DNA from: Candidatus Tisiphia endosymbiont of Sialis lutaria
Lineage (GTDB): Bacteria; Pseudomonadota; Alphaproteobacteria; Rickettsiales; Rickettsiaceae
Length of the DNA: 64,000 bases
Direction of reading: 5' to 3'
Assembly (NCBI RefSeq): GCF_964026535.1
Contig: NZ_OZ032153.1
Coordinates: 1,364,001-1,428,000 of the forward strand
Shown here: positions 57,920 to 64,000 of the stretch, in pieces
How positions within the stretch are numbered: position 1 is the stretch's first letter
Layout: each line of letters starts with the position of its first letter
Position numbers and translations under genes: made by a program
The notes under the pieces: model-generated
Database searches by the model: none
What the model was told of the DNA's origin: nothing
What the model saw: the letters and a program-made list of their open reading frames with translations, nothing else

Positions 57920-59860
57920 ATGGAAATAGAAATAGATTTTAAAGACTATGTAAAGAATGGTAATTATTTACATCTTCAACACCAGAGTACAATATTAAAT
58001 GACCCTAATAATTTAGAAAAATTATGTTCGTTTCTAAAAAATAACCCCCATATTACAGCACTTAACCTAAAAGGTTGTAATATTGATAATGCTAAGATTA
58101 AATTGTTGATAGCTCCAATAAAGGAGAGCAATATTACTATTCTTGATATATCATCCAACCAATTATATGATGCAGCTGAAATAGCTGAACTCATTAACCT
58201 TATTACCCTTAATATATCATGCAACCAATTAACTACTAAAGGGGCAGCTAAGCTAAGTACACTTTCTAACCTTGTCGCTCTTAATCTATCATATAATTCA
58301 TTAGTAAGTAATAAATGGGCAGTTAAAATAGATGAACTCACTGAGCTTGCTAGGCTTAATAATCTTAGTGAACTCACTAAGCTTACTAAGCTTAATGAGC
58401 TTAAGATATCAGGTAACAACTTAGGCCCTAAAGAGGCAGAGGTACTAGCTCAACTCAGCAATCTTACTACCTTGGATATATCAAGGAACAATATAGGTTC
58501 TGAAGGGGTGGCGGCAATAGTCAACAATATCCCGAATATTTTTGATCTCGATGTATCTGATAACAACTTAGGTGATAAAGGAGCAATTGAAGTAGTTAAA
58601 CTCCCCCTTACGAAGCTTGCAATAAAGAGTAATAAGATAGGTGATGAAGGTGTGCAGGCAATAATAGCTAACCTCCAGAATCTTAGCGAGCTAGATATGT
58701 CGTGTAATGATATAACTGATGCAGTACTAGATGAAATAGTTGCAAGTGTCCCGGAGAAGATTACTAAACTCGATTTAAAAAGCAACCATAATATATCTTA
58801 TAGCGGAATAGAGAAATTAGCTGTAATAAAAAACACTAATATTATCATCTCTGATAGTGGGGATATTGAAGAGCTATTCTTGAAGTTCCTACAATGTGGT
58901 AATATTACGTCCGAAAGCATTAAAAAGATAGTGTTTGAAATAGCCAGAATGTATAATCCGTATAATAACGCCCCCCTTATACAACATATAATAAACTCTC
59001 CAGAAAAATACCCCTTTGCTATAAACTCACGAGACAATGAAGGACACTCACTATTAAGTTTTTATAATCTTTTCTATCCTGAGATGCAACAGTTTCTTTT
59101 TCAGCACGGTGCAGTACCAGATACAGAGCAAAAACAAGATAGGCTTAAGACATTAGCACGAGATACACAGTCCGTTCATACAACAGAAGCAGTAAAATTA
59201 GTGAATTTTATTACTGATAATTTATTTAAAGCTTATGGTAATATAGAAAATAAACAACAGTTGCTAGTAAAAGCAGAAGAATATCAGGCAGGATTAACTA
59301 AATTGGATCAAGTTTATCAAAATTCAATAAAATTAAAATTACTTAGCTTGTCTGATGGTGCTAAGCGTGACACCATGAAAAAGACGTTAGTGGCAAATCA
59401 ACCTACACCAAGTGATCAAGACTATGTTGCTACCGTAATCGAGAAAGCTAAGATAGCACTAACAACAATATACCTAGGCAAAACAAATGGTCACTATAAT
59501 CAAGGATATCCTACCCATAAAATGGAATATGGTGATGGTCATAAAATAACTATTCCCCAATCTTTGGGACTTGTTAAATCATTAATAGATACTATGGAGA
59601 TTCCAGTTGCTGAGAAACTGGAGCTGTTGGTAACATTAATGAGACAAAATCCAGAATTAGTTGAAAGTAAACTAAAAATAATACAATATAAATTAAACAT
59701 AGATGTTCCACCAACAATATTAGTAGATTCTACAAAATGTCATAAATTCTTAGCAAGCAATCCTGTTATAAAAAAGACTCCTCAGATAATAGGTGATTTG
59801 TTTAATAGTATTAGTGATTTAGATATAGGGGTTCTAGGGGGTAATCCCAGAAATTTTTGA
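57920..59860 (+). CDS. Leucine-rich-repeat protein, candidate effector
   Basis: 646 aa. Residues about 30-310 are roughly ten 23-28-residue LRRs of the ribonuclease-inhibitor kind (ALNLKGCNIDNAKI, TLNISCNQLTTKGAAKL, ELKISGNNLGPKEAEVL, DLDVSDNNLGDKGAIEV, ELDMSCNDITDAVL). A stretch near 350-410 resembles an ankyrin repeat (AINSRDNEGHSLLSFYNLF...LFQHGAVPD). The last 230 residues are helical and unassigned. No signal peptide or membrane segment. Eukaryotic-like repeats in an obligate intracellular bacterium suggest a secreted effector; this is inference. A serine recombinase converges from 10 bp downstream. Confidence 0.8.
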   Translation: MEIEIDFKDYVKNGNYLHLQHQSTILNDPNNLEKLCSFLKNNPHITALNLKGCNIDNAKIKLLIAPIKESNITILDISSNQLYDAAEIAELINLITLNISCNQLTTKGAAKLSTLSNLVALNLSYNSLVSNKWAVKIDELTELARLNNLSELTKLTKLNELKISGNNLGPKEAEVLAQLSNLTTLDISRNNIGSEGVAAIVNNIPNIFDLDVSDNNLGDKGAIEVVKLPLTKLAIKSNKIGDEGVQAIIANLQNLSELDMSCNDITDAVLDEIVASVPEKITKLDLKSNHNISYSGIEKLAVIKNTNIIISDSGDIEELFLKFLQCGNITSESIKKIVFEIARMYNPYNNAPLIQHIINSPEKYPFAINSRDNEGHSLLSFYNLFYPEMQQFLFQHGAVPDTEQKQDRLKTLARDTQSVHTTEAVKLVNFITDNLFKAYGNIENKQQLLVKAEEYQAGLTKLDQVYQNSIKLKLLSLSDGAKRDTMKKTLVANQPTPSDQDYVATVIEKAKIALTTIYLGKTNGHYNQGYPTHKMEYGDGHKITIPQSLGLVKSLIDTMEIPVAEKLELLVTLMRQNPELVESKLKIIQYKLNIDVPPTILVDSTKCHKFLASNPVIKKTPQIIGDLFNSISDLDIGVLGGNPRNF

Positions 59861-59870
59861 TTATGATGGA

Positions 59871-60479
59871 TCAGGTCTTATTTAAGAGTTTTCTGTTTTT
59901 TATAAATGCATCTGCTGTGAGTCGGTGAACTCCAAAAATTATTGCTATTGCAGAAATAGAGATGTCCTTACTCAGTAATTCTATAATAGTTAACTCTTTT
60001 CCTGTCAGTTTCGTATATTTAGATAGACTACCTTTTGGTCTCCCAAGTTTTATTCCTTCTGATTTTTTTCGAGCAAGAGCTTCTTTTGTTCTTTGAGAAA
60101 TCATATTACGTTCTATTTCTGCTGAGAGACTAAATGCAAAAGCAAGAACCTTAGAATTGATATTATTACCCAATTCGTAACGTTCTTTTGTCGTAAATAC
60201 TTTGATATTACGTTCCATACATTGGTGAAGGAAACTCATTACTTCCATTAGGTTACGTCCTAATCTTGATAATTCTGTAACGATCAACAAATCATTTGCT
60301 ACCATATTATCAAGTAGAGTTCCTAATTTGCGTTCATTTACTTTTTTAGTTCCACTAATAGATTCTTCTACCCATTGACCAATATGAATTTTTTTCTCAT
60401 CAATAAATTGCAAAATTTCATATTTTTGATTAGTTACAGTTTGTGTATCTGTACTAACACGAACATAAGCATAAATCAT
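59871..60479 (-). CDS. Serine recombinase, resolvase/invertase family, copy 1
   Basis: 202 aa. The catalytic Ser is in AYVRVSTDTQTV; IVTELSRLGRNLMEVM and the ERNMISQRTKEALARKKSEG E-helix follow; the C-terminal HTH is ISISAIAIIFGVHRLTADAF. Length and order fit TnpR-type resolvases or small invertases. Only distantly similar to the second recombinase at 61799. It may belong to a separate transposon end (60495-60551). Confidence 0.88.
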   Translation of the reverse strand: MIYAYVRVSTDTQTVTNQKYEILQFIDEKKIHIGQWVEESISGTKKVNERKLGTLLDNMVANDLLIVTELSRLGRNLMEVMSFLHQCMERNIKVFTTKERYELGNNINSKVLAFAFSLSAEIERNMISQRTKEALARKKSEGIKLGRPKGSLSKYTKLTGKELTIIELLSKDISISAIAIIFGVHRLTADAFIKNRKLLNKT

Positions 60480-60494
60480 ATATTTTTTGTATAA

Positions 60495-60551
60495 GGGGAT
60501 GTAACGGGAAACCCCGTTATTTTTTGATTTTAACTGGAAGCTACGTTAAGT
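60495..60551. other. Hairpin and possible Tn3-type end next to the recombinase
   Basis: AACGGGAAACCCCGTT forms a hairpin (60503-60518), and the stretch ends CTACGTTAAG, like the inner end of Tn3-family inverted repeats. No matching partner end was found in the window, so this stays weak. Confidence 0.25.
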
Positions 60552-60569
60552 TTGGGAAAATCTAAAGTG

Positions 60570-60747
60570 GGTTAAATTACAGAAACGGGGCAAAAGCGAA
60601 CTAGGAGTAGGAATTGCTGTTAATTTCTTCTCTGTTATAGAAAAATATCCTGCAATAAGTTATCTTACTCAAATGCCTTATCCCTGCAGGATGATCATGT
60701 TTTACGCATTTATATTTTGGTATATCTAATCGTATAATAAGCATTAT
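60570..60747. repeat. Left copy of an about 178-bp inverted repeat
   Basis: From GGGTTAAATTACAGAAACGGGG to AAGCATTAT. Its reverse complement matches 63594-63772 with a few substitutions. A further 17-bp match, GTTTTGAATGGTCTCCT, lies at 60787 and, inverted, at 63369. The inner 60748-60820 bp hold no gene. Confidence 0.88.
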
Positions 60748-60820
60748 ACGTTGCAAACAACCTTAAGTCATCGAATTACCGAAAAAGTTTTGAATGGTCT
60801 CCTCACTGAACGTTCTCCAC

Positions 60821-61768
60821 TTATTTGGATAAAGACTCAATTTGCGATAGACTCAAGCCGGTGGATTGAGTAATAAAGTCAACAGATAAACCAGCCTTTA
60901 GTAAATTTTTAGCTATAGAGATTGCTTTTTGTTTTTCACCCTCAGCTTTACCCTCAGCTTTACCTTCAGCTTTACCTATATGGATACCTCTGGCTTCACC
61001 TTCTTCGATATATTTTTGTGCAACAGTTCTCATAATAACACCTTGTTCTTCTTCTGATAAATATTTGGTTAGTACTTGCTCTAATTCTGATTGCTTTGCC
61101 TCAGGAAGCTTAGCGTCAGTGTACCATAAAAACGATTTTATGTAAATATAGCCTTTTTCCTTATCTACTAATATCTCTAATTTAAATCTCTGCAGAAATT
61201 CTTCCCAAAGCTTTATCATATCTCGTTGATGGATATGTTTTAGCATATATTCTAACATCCCAATATGCTTCTTCTTCACTATTTCATCATCAGACATGCT
61301 TTGTAAATCGACCAATTGATAATCTTCTGTCATCACTTTCTTGGCTATAACTGCATCGGTAAATAAACTCCATAAATTCCTAGGGGCAGTATAAACTTCT
61401 TTACCATTATAAATTACTAAATTATATACTAATGGTAATTTCTTTCTTCCTTTCTTATGCCTTTCGCATAATAACAATGTGTATTTCCATAATCGTAGAG
61501 CTGTCCAATAATCAACGCTCGACTGAGCCTCAATCAACACATACACAAAAGCCTTACCCTGATTCTTGGTAGCAACTCCATACACTATATCACTATATTT
61601 CTTGTTTAAAGATTCTTCTATGTAACTTTCTTTTTCTACTGTTATTTTTGATAAATCTACTAAACTCTTAAAATCATTAGGCAAATAATATTCCAAAAAT
61701 TCTTGGGCTGCTACAGGATCAGCCATTATTGTTTTGACTAATGAATCATGCTTTAACTTTTTTGTCAT
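60821..61768 (-). CDS. Rpn-type PD-(D/E)XK nuclease/transposase, second type
   Basis: 315 aa. It starts MTKKLKHDSLVKTIMADPVAAQEFLEYYLP; core YSDIVYGVATKNQGKAFVYVLIEAQSSVDYWTALRLWKY (Asp...Glu-x-Gln, in two pieces); then KLPLVYNLVIYNGKEVYTAPRNLWSLF and DLQSMSDDEI. The tail has (GKAE)n repeats like the gene at 53705 but otherwise belongs to a different Rpn subgroup (Rpn/PDDEXK_3-like, with the VVIYNGK element). Inside the inverted-repeat unit. Confidence 0.82.
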   Translation of the reverse strand: MTKKLKHDSLVKTIMADPVAAQEFLEYYLPNDFKSLVDLSKITVEKESYIEESLNKKYSDIVYGVATKNQGKAFVYVLIEAQSSVDYWTALRLWKYTLLLCERHKKGRKKLPLVYNLVIYNGKEVYTAPRNLWSLFTDAVIAKKVMTEDYQLVDLQSMSDDEIVKKKHIGMLEYMLKHIHQRDMIKLWEEFLQRFKLEILVDKEKGYIYIKSFLWYTDAKLPEAKQSELEQVLTKYLSEEEQGVIMRTVAQKYIEEGEARGIHIGKAEGKAEGKAEGEKQKAISIAKNLLKAGLSVDFITQSTGLSLSQIESLSK

Positions 61769-61798
61769 TTTACTAACTTATTAATCTATCAGATTTGC

Positions 61799-62392
61799 TC
61801 ATGTTTTAAACGCTCGGTCATTTTTCTGTAACAATTTTTTAATATCAGATATTGTTTTTTTACTGACAAACAATTCCTTGCTAATCCAACTATAAGTTTT
61901 ACCAGCTTGCAGAAAAATCTTTATTTTTTCTATTTTGCCTAAAGTTGTTTTGTTGCTACTACCAACTCTTCTACCAAATTTTACTCCATTAAGCTTAGCC
62001 TTAGCAATTCCTGCTTTAGTTCTGCTATTAATCATGCTACGTTCTAATTCAGCAAATACTCCAGCTATTTGGAAAAATGCTCTCCCCATAGGCGAAGTAG
62101 TATCTACTTTATCTCCTGAATCAAGGGACACAAGCTCAACAGATTTGTTATTTAGTAGTTCGATTAGCTCAATTAGTCCTTTTAGAGATCTAGCAATCCG
62201 ATCAATCTTATAAACTATAACAATATCACTTGGTCGCAATGATTCAATCATAATCATTAGCTCAGTGCGATTATTATCTTTGCCACTAGCTGACTCGCTA
62301 AATATCTTTTGGCATCCCGCCTCAATTAATGCTTGTTGTTGTAATTCTAAGTCCTGATTATTACTGCTTACTCTTGCATATCCAATTTTCAT
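61799..62392 (-). CDS. Serine resolvase, copy 2 (TnpR/Pin-like)
   Basis: 197 aa. Catalytic Ser in GYARVSSNNQDLELQ; DIVIVYKIDRIARSLKGLI; SPMGRAFFQIAGVFAELERSMINSRTKAGI is the E-helix in two pieces; HTH with SWISKELFVSKKTISDI at the end. It sits inside the 178-bp inverted repeats, with res-like repeats directly upstream, and probably resolves cointegrates or plasmid dimers. Confidence 0.9.
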   Translation of the reverse strand: MKIGYARVSSNNQDLELQQQALIEAGCQKIFSESASGKDNNRTELMIMIESLRPSDIVIVYKIDRIARSLKGLIELIELLNNKSVELVSLDSGDKVDTTSPMGRAFFQIAGVFAELERSMINSRTKAGIAKAKLNGVKFGRRVGSSNKTTLGKIEKIKIFLQAGKTYSWISKELFVSKKTISDIKKLLQKNDRAFKT

Positions 62393-62400
62393 AATAACTC

Positions 62401-62557
62401 TGGTACAATTTTATTTAAAAAATAATATTGTACCACAATAGTACAAACAAGTCTAATATTTCTTATAATTGTACCACTTGTTAGTAGGCTTGGTGTAGTA
62501 CAATAATACTCTACTTTAATTGTACTACACTACTACACGATTACTCAGAAGTAATCG
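62401..62557. promoter_or_regulatory. Putative res site or operator array upstream of the resolvase
   Basis: Three inverted pairs: TGGTACAAT/ATTGTACCA (62401-62435), GTAGTACAAT/ATTGTACTAC (62495-62528) and CGATTAC/GTAATCG (62538-62557), plus a single ATTGTACCAC at 62468. Three spaced palindromic sites next to tnpR are typical of resolution sites. Upstream to 62679, in another frame on the minus strand, is a Ser/Asn/Asp-rich peptide-like stretch. Confidence 0.5.
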
Positions 62558-62679
62558 TATAAACTTAAACTTAGCATTCGGGATGAGAATTACTATCACC
62601 AAGTGTAGGTATATCTATATCAATATTATCACTAGTGATGGTATTAGTGATAGATGAATTACTAGACTCAACAACATTA

Positions 62680-63048
62680 TCAGAAAATTATATCGTGCAA
62701 CTTTTCAAATTTCTTGTTAATTCCTTCCACTTTCTCACTATGGATTTTCTCAACCTCACTTGCTATTTGGGGGACGATTTCTTTTAACAGAGCATAGGAT
62801 TGTAGTGCTGATTCTTGCTCTTGGTGTTGAATCTTGCTCTGTTCAGCAAAACTTTTGATTTCTTCTAGTGTAGCCTGTAACTTAGATACTGATTTATTAA
62901 GCGTATTGTTAAATTCTAAGCTTTTGTTCTCAAACGACTTTGATGCAAAGTCAATTTCCAGATGCAACTTTTCTAATACCTTCTCTACTCTTTCTTCCAG
63001 TAAGTTTTTCTCTACTTGTTCTTTATTCATAATTTCCCCGCTAGTCAT
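62680..63048 (-). CDS. Small coiled-coil protein, plasmid-type
   Basis: 122 aa from the ATG overlapping the upstream stop (ATGA), or 116 aa from 63030, which has a strong GGGGAAA site. Long amphipathic helices with Gln/Glu/Lys heptads (EKVLEKLHLEIDFASKSFEN, LQATLEEIKSFAEQSK). After the stop the next frame continues with DNVVESSNSSITNTITSDNI up to HPEC-stop, so the original protein may have been about 35 residues longer before a frameshift. Function unknown; it follows a DnaA-like gene as in plasmid replication regions. Confidence 0.55.
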   Translation of the reverse strand: MTSGEIMNKEQVEKNLLEERVEKVLEKLHLEIDFASKSFENKSLEFNNTLNKSVSKLQATLEEIKSFAEQSKIQHQEQESALQSYALLKEIVPQIASEVEKIHSEKVEGINKKFEKLHDIIF

Positions 63049-63390
63049 TGGTTATTTAAGGTAGTTATAACCTCTTGGTAACCTAGTTCTTTTGACAATT
63101 GTCTAACTACATATCCATATTTATTATTAATCCAATCTCTTGTAAAATTACTCGGGGCATATAAAGTTAGTATTTTTTTATCTATATTTTCCTCTACTCG
63201 CAATTTAGAAAACCAAACTTTATCAACAAATTCTCCTAGTTGCTTTTTTAGCTCTCTTCTAACCTTATACCATGTTGAACTTTTATCTAATTCCTCAAGT
63301 TTTATTCCTTCTTCTATAGATATATTCTTTTTATTCCATTTTTCAATTGCTGTTTTCTCATAGACTATAGGAGACCATTCAAAACCAGGG
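63045..63390 (-). pseudogene. DnaA-domain-I-like replication protein fragment, 5' end lost
   Basis: The coding signal starts at about 63390 (FEWSPIVYEKTAIEKWNKK) and runs to 63045. The last 75 residues match the DnaA N-terminal domain: WYKVRRELKKQLGEFVDKVW, FSKLRVEENIDKKILTLYAP and FTRDWINNKYG. Rickettsial plasmids carry replication proteins with such a domain; here the upstream part is cut by a transposase remnant in opposite orientation. The open frame that extends to 63506 is antisense to that remnant and is not believed. Confidence 0.6.
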
Positions 63391-63597
63391 GCAGAAATAA
63401 AGAATATAGCACTTACAAAAATAATTATGCGATCAGATAGCATCACCAGACAAACCTTATTAGAGAATATTCCTAATGCTTCAATATTAAGCTGGAGACA
63501 CGTCAACCTACATGGAATTTACGATTTTAGCAATTTATTAGCAACAAATGATCAAGATTATTCTTTTAATGAAGTGGTTAATTTTAAAGCGGCATAA
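63391..63597 (+). pseudogene. C-terminal remnant of a Tn3-family transposase
   Basis: Sixty-eight codons without a proper start: AEIKNIALTKIIMRSDSITR, TLLENIPNASILSWRHVNLH, then GIYDFSN and a short tail to TAA. The SWRHVNLHGIYDF block resembles the last conserved segment of Tn3-type TnpA (xWxHINLxGxYxF). The stop lies inside the right inverted repeat, as expected for tnpA next to its terminal repeat. Confidence 0.5.
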
Positions 63598-63772
63598 TGC
63601 TTATTATACGATTAGATATACCAAAATATAAATGCGTAAAACATGATCATCCTGCAGGGATAAGGCATTTGAGTAAGATAAATTATTGCAGGATATTTTT
63701 CTATAACAGAGAAGAAATTAACAGCAATTCCGACTCCTAGTTCGCTTTTGCCCCGTTTCTGTAATTTAACCC
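63594..63772. repeat. Right copy of the about 178-bp inverted repeat
   Basis: ATAATGCTTATTATACG to CCCCGTTTCTGTAATTTAACCC, the inverted partner of 60570-60747. The five bases outside the two ends (AAAGT and AATTC) do not form a target duplication. Confidence 0.88.
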
Positions 63773-64000
63773 TAATTCATAGAATTCTCATTATTAATTA
63801 TATCTATTTTTTTACCAATGAAAATATCCTAAAACCAGTTCTACCTTCTAACTTTCAATACCTAGGGGATATTATATATTATAAAAATAATATTTTCTAT
63901 AAAAAATATTGTACTTATTTATAAAAAAGTGATATCTTTATTATTGTAAATAATTTTTTACAAAACTTATCAATTTAACATTTTAATAAATAGGAGGATT
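63773..64000. other. Gene-free edge with ribosome binding site of the next gene
   Basis: AT-rich DNA with a remnant of the TTCTAACTTTCAATA arm near 63846. The window ends in AGGAGGATT, a strong Shine-Dalgarno sequence, so a plus-strand gene very probably starts just beyond the edge. Confidence 0.5.

Noticed and set aside
57976-58785. Two minus-strand frames of over 100 codons inside the LRR gene
   Set aside because: Leu/Ser-rich mirror of the LRR codons; the plus-strand frame has clear repeats.
60588-60625. 38-bp GGGGCAAAAGCG...TTAAT as a canonical Tn3 inverted repeat
   Set aside because: Length and GGGG start fit, but the inverted match continues 18 bp outside it and there is no 5-bp target duplication, so the exact transposon end is not claimed.
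63391-63506. N-terminal extension of the DnaA-like frame up to 63506
   Set aside because: This part is antisense to the Tn3-like transposase remnant and has no DnaA-like residues.

Overview
The window is AT-rich and reads as chromosome of a Rickettsia or a very close rickettsial relative. Evidence: three families of dispersed palindromic repeats, one of them inserted in frame inside recG as a peptide-coding Rickettsia palindromic element (RPE); rvh-type VirB8/VirB9 genes; single-copy housekeeping genes with strongly AT-biased codons; and a large mobile and accessory load (toxin-antitoxin pairs, restriction-modification, Rpn-type transposases, serine recombinases, a plasmid-type DnaA-like fragment, a leucine-rich-repeat protein). 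The accessory load suggests a Rickettsia lineage with an expanded mobilome rather than a minimal typhus-group genome; the species cannot be named from the sequence alone.

Layout. 1-14 kb: a sensor kinase cut by the window edge, rnhB, a Phd/ParE-like toxin-antitoxin pair, alaS, pal, a 58-aa HIG1-like membrane microprotein, parE-ctp-pagL and ppdK. 14-17.7 kb: a five-frame run with a PilM/PilN-like plus PilO-like pair, an unknown protein and a SugE-type SMR exporter. 18-26.5 kb: lpxK-lpxL, the rpsF-rpsR-rplI operon, a degenerate response regulator, a Bcr/CflA exporter, rluB-rsmD and VapBC. 26.8-29.8 kb, minus strand: nuoABC downstream of virB8-virB9. 30-32.2 kb: a cytosine methyltransferase with an N-terminal MerR-like helix-turn-helix and a convergent Eco47II-like endonuclease. 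Both R-M genes carry the same 107-bp palindromic element; it stays open in the methyltransferase and kills the endonuclease. A tRNA-Gln follows.

32.6-42.2 kb is a tandemly amplified module of a single-domain SpoT-like HD hydrolase converging on a ProP-like MFS transporter. There are three copies: the last intact, the middle one with both 3' ends lost, the first with a frameshifted transporter. A three-gene minus-strand operon of unknown proteins (coiled coil plus two Sel1-like paralogs) lies between copies 2 and 3. 42.3-57.5 kb is mostly core: recG, an RNase D-like exonuclease that probably starts at AUU, ftsB, cdsA, uppS, envZ/ompR, ilvE, dapA, smpB, sppA, an HU/IHF protein, an Rpn-type transposase and mutS. 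57.9-64 kb is accessory: an LRR/ankyrin-like candidate effector, a serine recombinase, and a 3.2-kb unit bounded by about 178-bp inverted repeats. That unit carries an Rpn transposase, a resolvase with res-like repeats, a plasmid-type coiled-coil gene, a DnaA-domain-I fragment and the tail of a Tn3-like transposase.

The most unusual material is the interplay of dispersed palindromic elements with genes. The 107-bp element seems to duplicate a TA and so add a net 105 nt (35 codons). It appears in a methyltransferase N-terminus, interrupts the partner endonuclease, supplies the stop codon of rplI, and left a half-copy inside a pilus-like gene. No CRISPR array and no rRNA were seen.
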